A stretch of 8,109 nt of DNA from 67-14 sp035502775 (GTDB taxonomy: Bacteria; Actinomycetota; Thermoleophilia; Solirubrobacterales; 70-9). Position 1 is the first letter of the stretch; each line of letters begins with the position of its first letter. Below are positions 1 to 6,935 of the stretch, piece by piece. A model generated the notes under the pieces. That model had not been told where the DNA came from and did not search any database. It saw nothing but the letters and a program-made list of their open reading frames with translations. The stretch lies in NCBI GenBank assembly GCA_035502775.1, contig DATJUB010000005.1:1-8109 (forward strand), read 5' to 3'. The position numbers and the translations under genes are program-made.

Positions 1-2319
1 GGCTGTGACCTTGGCGCGGAGTGAGTTCGGGCCGCGAACGGTCTTTTTCTTGCCGTTCTTTCGGACCTTCTTGTCCTTGAAGAACTTGCGTGCGGCCTTG
101 GTCAGGTTGAGCTTGACCGACCTTGTCTGGCCCGGCTTCGACGCGACCGCGCTGCCCTTCGCGATCAGTAGACCCTTGCCCTTCTTGCCCTTCTTCGGGG
201 CACCCTTGAACACCAGGCTGGTCTTCGAGCACGAATCGTTACCGATCTGGCAGCGAACCTTCACGGTCAACTGCTTGCCCTTCACCGTCGGGTTCCCGAT
301 CACCGACACCGGACCGATCACGTCCGGATCGGGCGTGCAGTCGGGCGGTGTGGTTCCGGTCGTGCCGGCCGGGCAGGGCGGCTCGACGCGGCTGGCGTAG
401 TCGGCGATCGTCTCGGAGCCGATCGCCTCGTTGCCGACCGCGAGCTCGACGCCCGGACGATCCGGCAGGACACGCTTGGCCGGAGCCTTGACGAGCCCGC
501 CGAGCGCACCCGGCGACTCGACCACGGGAACCCGGAGATCCACCTTGTCGATGACCGCCTGCTGCTGGTCGTTCGACGGCCGGCCGTAGTTCGTGAGGAG
601 CCCGCCGGGGGCATCCTTCGCGTCCTTGGGCAGCAACTCGAGCCGCAGCACGTGGCCCTCTTCGACCTTCCAGCCGTTGGCGAAGAGCTGGAATACCTGG
701 AACCCGGACTGAGCCGGACGCCACAGGCCGCGAGCGACCAGGATCTTCGTGTTGCCGTCGGGAGCGACGTCAACCAGACGGGCCGCGATCTGCGAGTTGT
801 CGCCGGGCAGCGTGATCTTCGCGATCACGGTCGGCGCACCCATCACGGTGTATCCGCCTGCCGGGGCCGCGGGCAGCTCGTAGTTGGCGGTGCCCGGCTC
901 CTTCGCTCCGGCCGGCGCGGCGCAGGCCTTCAGACCCGGTGAGAGCGGGTTGAAGGCCGAGCTGACAGCCGGATCGCCGCCGTTGGGCTCGACGTTCTGC
1001 CTGCCGCCCTTGTCCTCGAGCCTGATCTCGCCGGGGGCGATCGACGCCCAATCCGAAGCGGTGTACGGACCCTCTCCCGGAGATCCCGCGGGGCAGGTCT
1101 GGGTGTAGGTGGTCACGTCGGAAGCGGGCTGGCTGCCCTCACCCTTCAGGTAGTAGTCGACCCACTGGTTTTCCAGCGTGCGCAGCGCGGTCGAGACATT
1201 CGCCTGGCTCTGTCCACGGTCATGGCCGAACGAACCGAAGAAGAGGCTCAGCGGAGTGTTCGGGTACTGGGCCCGGGTGCGGTTGTAATAGCGGGTGGCT
1301 TCGTTGACCGGGAAGAGGTCGTCGGTGAAGCCGGAACTGATCAGCAGCGGGGCCGGAGCCTGAACCGGCGGCAGCCCGTACGACGAATGGAAAGTGTTGA
1401 TCTCGGTGATCATCGCTGCGGTCGCCGGATTGCTGTCATACGGCTCTCCCGCGTCGAGCAGGCCACGCCAGCCCATGATGTCGGCGGTCGGATCGGACCC
1501 GGTGGGTGCGTTCCTGGCCGAGATCGAGAGGCCCTGTACGTAGGACTCCTTCATCACACCGGTCCGCCCGTAGTACGAGGCGTCCTTGATGTAGTCGATG
1601 TTGCTGCCGTTGGGCGCGAGCGCGTAGGTCAGCTCGGTCCAAGGGATGTTCGGGGTCGCCACGGCGAGGCTCATCGGAGTGCCGTCGGGGCTGGTCCACG
1701 GAACGAGGCTGCCGTTCTGCATCATCACGCGGTCCTTGAGTGCCGCGAGCGCCATCGACATGCCGCCGCCATAGGAGCCGCCGGTCGAGGCGATCTTGGT
1801 CGGCTGGATCACGCCGTCGTCGACGAGACGCCCGGTCATGATCTGGACATCGCGCACCTCGTAGCGGAAGTCCATCAGGTGGACGTAGCCGTTCTCGCAT
1901 CCGGCCGCCGCGGGATTGTCCTTGCAGGTGTAGCCGAAACCGCGGTTGGTCTGGGTGTAGACCGCGTAGCCCTTGTCGAGCCAGCGCTGCATGTTGCCGT
2001 CGGTGAAGTTGAACTTGCGTCCGCCGTACCCGTGGAAGAGCATCACGAGCGGGTAGGGCTCCGCGCCGAACTCGGCCTCGTCGGGAAAGGCGACGTTGAC
2101 GTCGACCGGAACGCCGTCGAAGGTCACGCTCGCACTCACGTTGCCGGCGCTCGAGCTGCCGGTGCCGCACCAGCGCTGTCCCTCGTTGGCTCCGGGGCCC
2201 TGCGTGACACACGGAATGTCACCGTTCCCGTCAAAGACTTCGGTTATCGCGGCATTGGCCGCCGACGGGGCGATGATGAATGTGGCAAGCAACGCTGCCA
2301 GAACTACGAGCTTTCGCAT
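1..2319 (-). CDS. Secreted CocE/peptidase S15-type alpha/beta hydrolase, paralog 1 (3' end beyond window)
   Basis: An open minus-strand frame runs from ATG at 2319 to the left edge, giving 773 codons with no stop, so the C-terminus is cut by the window. GGAGGG at 2323-2328 lies 3 nt before the ATG. Residues 1-23 are a signal peptide (MRK, hydrophobic core, ANA cleavage site), so the enzyme should be exported. The catalytic domain (about 50-385) has an HGYG oxyanion-type motif at H96, nucleophile S182 in GGSYGGG (the GxSYxG motif of the S15/CocE families), the likely acid D333 in SGFTDD, and H366 in FGHD. A beta-sandwich domain resembling the S15 C-terminal domain follows (about 395-625), then a linker and a Lys-rich tail. 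Ten cysteines fall in five close pairs (37/51, 132/141, 409/466, 649/661, 690/697). It is paralogous to the next upstream gene, about two thirds identical by hand count over 110 residues around the nucleophile. The substrate is unknown: ester, amide or X-Pro peptide are all possible for this fold. Confidence 0.9.
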   Translation of the reverse strand, partial: MRKLVVLAALLATFIIAPSAANAAITEVFDGNGDIPCVTQGPGANEGQRWCGTGSSSAGNVSASVTFDGVPVDVNVAFPDEAEFGAEPYPLVMLFHGYGGRKFNFTDGNMQRWLDKGYAVYTQTNRGFGYTCKDNPAAAGCENGYVHLMDFRYEVRDVQIMTGRLVDDGVIQPTKIASTGGSYGGGMSMALAALKDRVMMQNGSLVPWTSPDGTPMSLAVATPNIPWTELTYALAPNGSNIDYIKDASYYGRTGVMKESYVQGLSISARNAPTGSDPTADIMGWRGLLDAGEPYDSNPATAAMITEINTFHSSYGLPPVQAPAPLLISSGFTDDLFPVNEATRYYNRTRAQYPNTPLSLFFGSFGHDRGQSQANVSTALRTLENQWVDYYLKGEGSQPASDVTTYTQTCPAGSPGEGPYTASDWASIAPGEIRLEDKGGRQNVEPNGGDPAVSSAFNPLSPGLKACAAPAGAKEPGTANYELPAAPAGGYTVMGAPTVIAKITLPGDNSQIAARLVDVAPDGNTKILVARGLWRPAQSGFQVFQLFANGWKVEEGHVLRLELLPKDAKDAPGGLLTNYGRPSNDQQQAVIDKVDLRVPVVESPGALGGLVKAPAKRVLPDRPGVELAVGNEAIGSETIADYASRVEPPCPAGTTGTTPPDCTPDPDVIGPVSVIGNPTVKGKQLTVKVRCQIGNDSCSKTSLVFKGAPKKGKKGKGLLIAKGSAVASKPGQTRSVKLNLTKAARKFFKDKKVRKNGKKKTVRGPNSLRAKVTA

Positions 2320-2351
2320 TTTCCCTCCGGTTTCTCCTGTTTCCCATGCGA

Positions 2352-2371
2352 CCTGTGACGGCTGTCACAGG
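2352..2371. promoter_or_regulatory. CRP-like palindrome upstream of hydrolase paralog 1
   Basis: The arms CCTGTGAC and GTCACAGG are perfect inverted repeats around GGCT. They contain TGTGA-N6-TCACA (2354-2369), which matches exactly the consensus bound by CRP and its actinobacterial relatives such as GlxR. The site lies 32 nt upstream of the hydrolase ATG at 2319 and downstream of a candidate -10 box, a position that would favour repression. It could also be a hairpin, but no U-tract follows on either strand. The match is seen in the sequence; the regulator and its effect are inferred. Confidence 0.5.
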
Positions 2372-2381
2372 ACTGGATCAC

Positions 2382-2387
2382 TCTATA
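2382..2387 (-). promoter_or_regulatory. Candidate -10 box for hydrolase paralog 1
   Basis: On the minus strand the hexamer reads TATAGA, one of the few AT-rich spots in the 131-nt spacer. Transcription would start near 2375, just before the TGTGA-N6-TCACA palindrome, leaving a leader of roughly 55 nt. No convincing -35 hexamer is seen at 16-18 nt, so this is tentative. Read-through from the upstream hydrolase gene is the alternative. Confidence 0.25.
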
Positions 2388-2411
2388 GAACGCGATGGTA
2401 CGACCGAAGTT

Positions 2412-2430
2412 GCGGGCTGCGATCACCCGC
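2412..2430 (-). terminator. Weak hairpin after hydrolase paralog 2
   Basis: The arms GCGGG and CCCGC (5 bp, 9-nt loop) lie 20 nt past the stop codon of the upstream hydrolase gene. There is no T-run after the stem on the minus strand. At best it is a weak or Rho-assisted terminator, and it may be chance in GC-rich DNA. Confidence 0.15.
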
Positions 2431-2450
2431 GTACACGAAGAGGATCGGCT

Positions 2451-4775
2451 TCAGCGCACGGATCCGACCCGTATCACCGAGCGGATCACGATCACGGTCT
2501 TCAGTCCGCCCGACCTGATGGTCACCTTGGCCCGGCTGCGCTTGATGCCTCTGCCACGGCCGGCTCCGAACAGGGTGCGGCCACGGCGGGTCAGCTTCAG
2601 CGAGACCGTTTTCGTCTTGCCGGGCGAGACCCGGAAACCCCGCCCGGCCGCGATCAGCACGCCCTTGCCTTTCGCCCCGCGGCCCTTGGCGGCGCCCCGG
2701 ACGGCGAGAGCCGTCCCCGGGCAGCCGGTCGCGCCCTTCGGGCAGCGAACCTTGACCTTCGCCCGCTTGCCTTTCACCTTGATCGCTCCGATCACCGAGA
2801 GCCTGGCCCTGCGCGGTGGCTTGTATTCCTCGACCGGCACCGAGCCGATCGACTCGTAGCCGGGGGCGAGAGCGGCCCCGGGACGGTTCGGCAGCACCTT
2901 GGGGGCAGGCTTGGTCACGAGGCCGCCGAGCGATCCCGGTGTCTCCCGCACCGGGATGCGCAGATCCATGTTCGAGATCCTCGCCTCGGTCTGACCGTCA
3001 GAGGGACGGCCGTAGTTGGCGACGAGCCCGGCACCGAGTCCATCCTTGGCGAGAAGCTCCAGCCGGGCGACATGGCCCTCCTCGACCTTCCAGCCGTTGG
3101 CGTGGAGCTGAAACACCTGGGTGCCGCTCGGCGCGGGCCGCCACAGTCCCCGGGCGATCAGCGTCTTGGTGAGGCCGTCGGGGGAGACGTCGACCAGGCG
3201 GGCCGCGATCTGCGAGTCGATGCCGGCCTGCTCGATGCCGGCGACCACGGTCGGCGCGCCGAGGATGGTGTAGCCGCCCGCCGGGGCGGGCGGGGTCTCC
3301 CAGCTCGCCGAGCCGGGCTCCTCGCCACCCGAACCGGCGGCGCAGGCCTGGCCGGTCGGCGCCGGATTGAACAGGCCGCCGTTGACCGGATCACCGCTCT
3401 GGGCACCGACGGTCTGGACCTGGTTTGTCTCGGTGACACGAATCTCGCCGGGAGTCATCGAAGCCCAGTCCGCCGCGACATGTGCCGGGCCGATCGGGGC
3501 ACCGGCGGGACAGGTCTGGAGCAGCGTGGTCACATTCGATTCCGGCTTGGATCCCGCTCCGGCCAGATAGTGATCGACCCACCTGTCTTCGAGTTCCTGC
3601 TGCGCGGCGGTCGCGTCCGCCTTGGACATCCCGCGCATGTGACCGCTGTTCGGGCCGAAGAAGAGACCGATCGGATTGTTCGGGTACTGGGCGCGGCTGC
3701 GGTTGTAGAAACGGGTCGCCTCGTCCACCGGAAAGAGGTCGTCGGTGAAGCCGGAGGAGATCAGCATCGGGGCCGGCGGAATCGAATGATCGATGTAGTA
3801 CGAGGAGTGATTCGCCGTGATCTCGTCAAGGATCGCCTGGGCTTCGGGCCGTCCGTCATAGGGCTCGCCCGCGTCGAGCAGCGCCTTCCACCCGGTCAGA
3901 TCCGCCGCCGGGTCCTGGCCCGGTGCCGCGTAGGTCGCGAGACCGGCGGTCGGACCGACCAGGTAGAGCAAGTTGACCCAAGACTCCTTCATCACGCCGA
4001 AACGGCCGAAATAGGGCGAGTCCTTCAGATAGTCGATCGTGCTGCCGTTGGGGACAAGCGAGTAGGCGAGGTCGGTCCACGGAATCCCGGGGGTGGCGAC
4101 CGCGAGTTCCATCGGCTTGCCATCGGGGCTGGTCCAGGGAACCAGTCTGCCGTCCGGCATCATCGTCCGGTTGCGCAGCGCCGCCAGCGCCATCGAAAGG
4201 CCGCCGCCGTAGGACATGCCGGTCGCGGCCAGCTTGTTCGGGACGATCAGATTCTCATCGGCGAGCACCCCGGCGAAGAGCTGGGCGTCGCGCACCTCGT
4301 ACCGGGTGTCGAGCAGACGGACGTAACCGTCCGCGCAGCCGGCCGGGTCGGCCAGCCGCGAAGGCGGGGTGCCGCAGGATTCGTGGAAGCCGCGGTCGGT
4401 CATCGAGAAGACCGCGTAGCCCTTGCGAAGCCAGCGCTGCATGCCGGCGAAGGCGATCTTGCTCTGCCCGTAGCCGTGGAAGACCATGACCAGTGGGTAG
4501 GGGCCGTCCGGGCCGGATTCCGGAGCCTCGGGGAAGGCGACGTTGACATCGATCGGGACGCCGTCGAAGGTTTTCACGGTGCTGCGGGCGAGCGGGCTCG
4601 TGCCGCCCGTGCCGCACCAGCGCTGGCCCTCGTAGCTCGGCTGTCCGGGCAGCAGGGGAGCGGTCTGCACCTCGCACTCGACGGCACCGTCGAACACGTC
4701 GGGGATGGCCGCCCCCGCGTTCGTGGCGAAGGTCAGGGCCGAAAATATCGAAACGATGATCGCGATCTTCCGCAT
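2451..4775 (-). CDS. Secreted CocE/peptidase S15-type alpha/beta hydrolase, paralog 2
   Basis: A complete 774-aa protein. The ATG at 4775 has GAGGAG (4781-4786) 5 nt upstream, and starting there gives a clean signal peptide (about 1-22, MRKIAII..., cleavage near NAGA). The catalytic domain (about 50-395) shows HGYG at H100, nucleophile S188 in GMSYGGG, acid most likely D345 in SGFTDD, and H379 in NSGHMRG. These fit the Ser-Asp-His triad of the S15/CocE fold. A beta-sandwich domain (about 405-645, with GGYTILGAPTV and ARLVDV) matches the usual S15 C-terminal domain. The last 110 residues form an Arg/Lys-rich beta-like tail with one cysteine pair (678/685). Eight cysteines form four close pairs, consistent with disulfides outside the cell. 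There is no LPXTG motif and no C-terminal membrane helix. The tRNA-Gln gene ends 25 nt upstream on the same strand, and the paralogous gene follows 131 nt downstream. The substrate cannot be deduced; family members act on esters, amides and X-Pro peptides. Confidence 0.92.
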   Translation of the reverse strand: MRKIAIIVSIFSALTFATNAGAAIPDVFDGAVECEVQTAPLLPGQPSYEGQRWCGTGGTSPLARSTVKTFDGVPIDVNVAFPEAPESGPDGPYPLVMVFHGYGQSKIAFAGMQRWLRKGYAVFSMTDRGFHESCGTPPSRLADPAGCADGYVRLLDTRYEVRDAQLFAGVLADENLIVPNKLAATGMSYGGGLSMALAALRNRTMMPDGRLVPWTSPDGKPMELAVATPGIPWTDLAYSLVPNGSTIDYLKDSPYFGRFGVMKESWVNLLYLVGPTAGLATYAAPGQDPAADLTGWKALLDAGEPYDGRPEAQAILDEITANHSSYYIDHSIPPAPMLISSGFTDDLFPVDEATRFYNRSRAQYPNNPIGLFFGPNSGHMRGMSKADATAAQQELEDRWVDHYLAGAGSKPESNVTTLLQTCPAGAPIGPAHVAADWASMTPGEIRVTETNQVQTVGAQSGDPVNGGLFNPAPTGQACAAGSGGEEPGSASWETPPAPAGGYTILGAPTVVAGIEQAGIDSQIAARLVDVSPDGLTKTLIARGLWRPAPSGTQVFQLHANGWKVEEGHVARLELLAKDGLGAGLVANYGRPSDGQTEARISNMDLRIPVRETPGSLGGLVTKPAPKVLPNRPGAALAPGYESIGSVPVEEYKPPRRARLSVIGAIKVKGKRAKVKVRCPKGATGCPGTALAVRGAAKGRGAKGKGVLIAAGRGFRVSPGKTKTVSLKLTRRGRTLFGAGRGRGIKRSRAKVTIRSGGLKTVIVIRSVIRVGSVR

Positions 4776-4800
4776 GCGCTCTCCTCGGTGTGGGTGACCA

Positions 4801-4873
4801 CTCCGGGGGAAGGACTCGAACCTTCATTACCGGGACCAAAACCCGGTGGGTTAGCCGATTACCCCACCCCGGA
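4801..4873 (-). tRNA. tRNA-Gln (anticodon TTG)
   Basis: A full 73-nt cloverleaf can be folded. The acceptor stem TCCGGGG pairs with CCCCGGA. The D-arm is GGGT/ACCC with a 9-nt loop containing GG. The anticodon stem CCGGG/CCCGG encloses loop TTTTGGT, giving anticodon TTG, which reads CAA (Gln). The variable loop has 4 nt, and the T-arm is GAAGG-TTCGAGT-CCTTC. The discriminator base is G, as usual for tRNA-Gln. CCA is not encoded: the next bases are TGG, so CCA must be added after processing. The hydrolase ATG lies 25 nt downstream, too little room for a terminator, so the tRNA is probably part of the same primary transcript. Confidence 0.97.
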
Positions 4874-4884
4874 ACAGAACTATG

Positions 4885-4890
4885 ACTCTA
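4885..4890 (-). promoter_or_regulatory. Candidate -10 box for the tRNA-Gln transcript
   Basis: TAGAGT on the minus strand lies 11 nt upstream of the mature tRNA 5' end, which would give a 5' leader of about 5 nt for RNase P to remove. CATAGT directly downstream (4879-4884) is an alternative. No good -35 hexamer is visible at the right distance for either. A promoter must exist in this 85-nt divergent gap, but its exact place is uncertain. Confidence 0.3.
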
Positions 4891-4945
4891 CCTGGACGAG
4901 GCGATGCAGCGGGCCGCCGGGCGAGTTCGACGCCGCTTTCGCGGA

Positions 4946-4951
4946 TACAGT
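4946..4951 (+). promoter_or_regulatory. -10 box placed for a leaderless transcript of the HdeD-like gene
   Basis: TACAGT fits the actinobacterial TANNNT -10 pattern. It is followed by 7 nt and then the ATG at 4959, so transcription would begin at or next to the start codon. No Shine-Dalgarno sequence is found before that ATG, which agrees with a leaderless mRNA. TTCGAC at 4926-4931 looks somewhat like a -35 box, but its 14-nt spacing is too short to rely on. Confidence 0.45.
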
Positions 4952-4958
4952 GTCGGCA

Positions 4959-5516
4959 ATGGATACCGATAGCGAAGTGCGCGCCGAGTTGTCTGCCACC
5001 AGTGGCCTGTTCAAGGGGATCGGCATCGTGCTGATCATCCTGGGGGCGGTGGCGATCGTGTTCCCCTGGTTCGCCTCGCTCGCGGTGGTCACCTTCGCCG
5101 GCTGGGTGCTGGTCATCGGCGCCTTCTTCATCTTCGGATCGGCCTTCATGATCCACGATGTCGGCGGCACGATCATCCGGATTCTCTGGGCGCTCGTGGC
5201 CCTGATCGCCGGCATCATCCTGCTCGTCAACACCGACGGCAGCGTCGGGTTCCTGACCGCCGTCCTCGCGATCTACTTCATCCTGGCCGGATTGATGAAA
5301 CTCACCGTCGCCGGCAGCCGGCGCGGCGAGCGCGGTGCCGGTTGGCTCGCCGTGAACGGTATCCTCTCGCTGATCATCGGGCTGATCATCATCGCCGACC
5401 TCAGCAACACCAAGGACTGGGCGATCGGCCTGTTGCTCGGTATCGATTTCATCTTCGCCGGCTTCACTCTGATCATGATCGGCTCCAGCGCCAAGCAGCT
5501 CAGCCGGGAACCCTGA
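4959..5516 (+). CDS. HdeD/DUF308-family six-helix membrane protein
   Basis: This 185-aa integral membrane protein has a short polar N-terminus (MDTDSEVRAE) and about six hydrophobic helices at residues 18-36, 39-63, 72-91, 96-118, 129-146 and 152-174. They are arranged as helix pairs with Gly-rich turns and an Arg-rich loop at 120-126. This matches the DUF308 repeat architecture of HdeD, known in E. coli for acid resistance; a stress role here is only inferred from the family. The ATG at 4959 was chosen because it directly precedes the conserved region, sits 7 nt after a TACAGT -10 box, and no ribosome binding site supports another start. glmU begins 15 nt after its stop, so this is probably the first gene of a three-gene transcription unit. 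It is transcribed divergently from the tRNA-Gln/hydrolase unit. Confidence 0.85.
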   Translation: MDTDSEVRAELSATSGLFKGIGIVLIILGAVAIVFPWFASLAVVTFAGWVLVIGAFFIFGSAFMIHDVGGTIIRILWALVALIAGIILLVNTDGSVGFLTAVLAIYFILAGLMKLTVAGSRRGERGAGWLAVNGILSLIIGLIIIADLSNTKDWAIGLLLGIDFIFAGFTLIMIGSSAKQLSREP

Positions 5517-5531
5517 ATCGAGGAGTAAAGC

Positions 5532-6935
5532 TTGACCGGTAGTACCACCACCGCACTGATCATGGCCGCGGGTGAGGGCACCCGCATGCGCTCTTCCCTG
5601 CCCAAGGTCCTCCACCCGGTCTGCGGCCGGGCGATGATCGCCTGGCCGATCCTGGCCGCCCGGAGCGCCGGGGTGGGCCGGGTCGCGGTGATCGTGTCGC
5701 CCAACCGCGATCTCGGTGAGCATCTGCCCGAGGACGTGGAGACGGTGGTCCAGCCTCAGTCGGACGGCACCGGCGGCGCCGTGCGCGCGGCGATCGAGAT
5801 CGTCCGCGAGTCGTCTGAGGTGCTGGTGCTTTCCGGCGACGTGCCCCTGATCTCGATGGAAGTGATCGCCGATCTGCTGAACGCCCACCGGAGCTCGGGG
5901 GCGTCGGCCACAGTCATGACCGCGATCCTCGAGGAACCGGGTGCCTATGGTCGGGTGGTCCGTGACGGTGATGGCGCGGTCGAGAAGATCGTCGAGGCGA
6001 AGGCGGCCGGTGACGCGACCGAGGCCGAGCTCCGGATCAAGGAGATCAACTCCGGGACCTACGTGTTCCGGGGTGAATCCCTGGCCAGCGCGCTGGGTGA
6101 GATCGACAGCGACAACGCGCAGGGTGAGTACTACCTTCCCGACGTGCTTTCGGTGATGCGCGGCCGGGATGAGCGCGTCGCCGCTCACATCTCCGATGAC
6201 ACGGCGGTCAATCTCGGCATCAACAACCGGGTCGACCTGGCCGCGGTCGAGGCCGAGGCCAGGCAGCGGATCCTGAAGAAGCACATGCTGGCCGGGGTGA
6301 CGATCGTCGATCCGGCCTCCACCTGGATCGACGCCGACGTCACGATCGGTGAGGATGCCCGGATCGAGCCCGGGACCTCGCTCCGCGGCGCGACCGAGAT
6401 CGGACCCGGGGCGGTGATCGGACCGCACTCGACGATCATCGATTCCGGTATCGGCGAGGGCAGTCAGATCATCAACTCCCACCTCGTTCTCTGTGAAGTG
6501 ATGGCCGGCTGCAGCGTGGGTCCGTTCGCATATCTGCGGCCGGGAGCCACGCTTGAGGACGGTTCGAAGGCGGGCACCTTCGTCGAGATCAAGAATTCGA
6601 CCCTCGGCGAGGGGGCGAAGGTTCCCCATCTCTCCTACATCGGCGACGCCGATATCGGTGCCGGCGCCAACCTGGGAGCCGGCACGATCACCGCCAATTA
6701 CGACGGAGTTCGCAAACACCGGACAGTTGTCGGGCCCGGTGCGCGGGTCGGTGTTGACACGATGCTGGTCGCGCCGGTAGAGATCGGTGAAGGCGCCTAC
6801 ACTGGGGCTGGAGCCGTAATCAGAGAGAATGTTCCTCCGCGCTCGCTCGCCGTGAGCCGCGGGGACCAGAGAACGATCGAAGAATACGCCGAGCGCCGCA
6901 AGGCCCGCGAGGCAGAACAGGAACCAGATTCGTGA
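5532..6935 (+). CDS. glmU: Bifunctional GlmU: N-acetylglucosamine-1-phosphate uridyltransferase / glucosamine-1-phosphate acetyltransferase
   Basis: This cytoplasmic enzyme acetylates GlcN-1-P with acetyl-CoA, then couples GlcNAc-1-P to UTP to give UDP-GlcNAc for peptidoglycan. At 467 aa it has normal family length. The N-terminal pyrophosphorylase domain (about 5-235) has AAGEGTRM with K25, GTGGA at 79-83, SGDVPL with D103, AYGRVV, EINSG at 171-175 and the closing NNR at 231-233. The C-terminal left-handed beta-helix (about 255-445) has hexapeptide repeats and the acetyltransferase residues R336, K354, catalytic H366, Y369, N389 and K395, all three positions later than in E. coli GlmU. The start is TTG, supported by GAGGAG 6 nt upstream. 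The next ATG (residue 11) would remove the first beta-strand. The stop overlaps the prs start by 4 nt, so translation is probably coupled. Confidence 0.97.
   Translation: MTGSTTTALIMAAGEGTRMRSSLPKVLHPVCGRAMIAWPILAARSAGVGRVAVIVSPNRDLGEHLPEDVETVVQPQSDGTGGAVRAAIEIVRESSEVLVLSGDVPLISMEVIADLLNAHRSSGASATVMTAILEEPGAYGRVVRDGDGAVEKIVEAKAAGDATEAELRIKEINSGTYVFRGESLASALGEIDSDNAQGEYYLPDVLSVMRGRDERVAAHISDDTAVNLGINNRVDLAAVEAEARQRILKKHMLAGVTIVDPASTWIDADVTIGEDARIEPGTSLRGATEIGPGAVIGPHSTIIDSGIGEGSQIINSHLVLCEVMAGCSVGPFAYLRPGATLEDGSKAGTFVEIKNSTLGEGAKVPHLSYIGDADIGAGANLGAGTITANYDGVRKHRTVVGPGARVGVDTMLVAPVEIGEGAYTGAGAVIRENVPPRSLAVSRGDQRTIEEYAERRKAREAEQEPDS

Noticed and set aside
1222..2358. A 378-codon plus-strand open frame opposite hydrolase paralog 1
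   Set aside because: The opposite strand has a signal peptide, a ribosome binding site and a full catalytic triad. A very similar spurious protein (GPRDVRGRHGE-like stretches) appears antisense to paralog 2, as expected when the antisense of a duplicated gene is read.
4801..4822. tRNA 3' end as an attachment site for an integrated element carrying the hydrolases
   Set aside because: No second copy of the tRNA 3' segment, no integrase and no composition change were found in the window. The hydrolases have host-like codon use and tail modules.
2280..5516. A 1078-codon plus-strand open frame spanning the hydrolase, the tRNA and the membrane protein
   Set aside because: Its first part is antisense to the hydrolase genes and reads through the tRNA. 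It has low-complexity Arg/Gly/His-rich composition and no recognisable domain. Only the last 185 codons (from 4959) are the real HdeD-like gene. It arises from GC-rich codon bias.
5532..5564. Alternative glmU start at the ATG at 5562
   Set aside because: It would delete the first beta-strand (ALI) before the nucleotide-binding loop, and it lacks a good ribosome binding site. TTG at 5532 has GAGGAG at ideal distance.
4851..6719. A 622-codon minus-strand open frame antisense to glmU and the membrane protein gene
   Set aside because: The protein is Asp/Arg/Gly/His-rich with no domain, overlaps the tRNA gene, and mirrors two well-supported genes. It is a GC-rich shadow frame.
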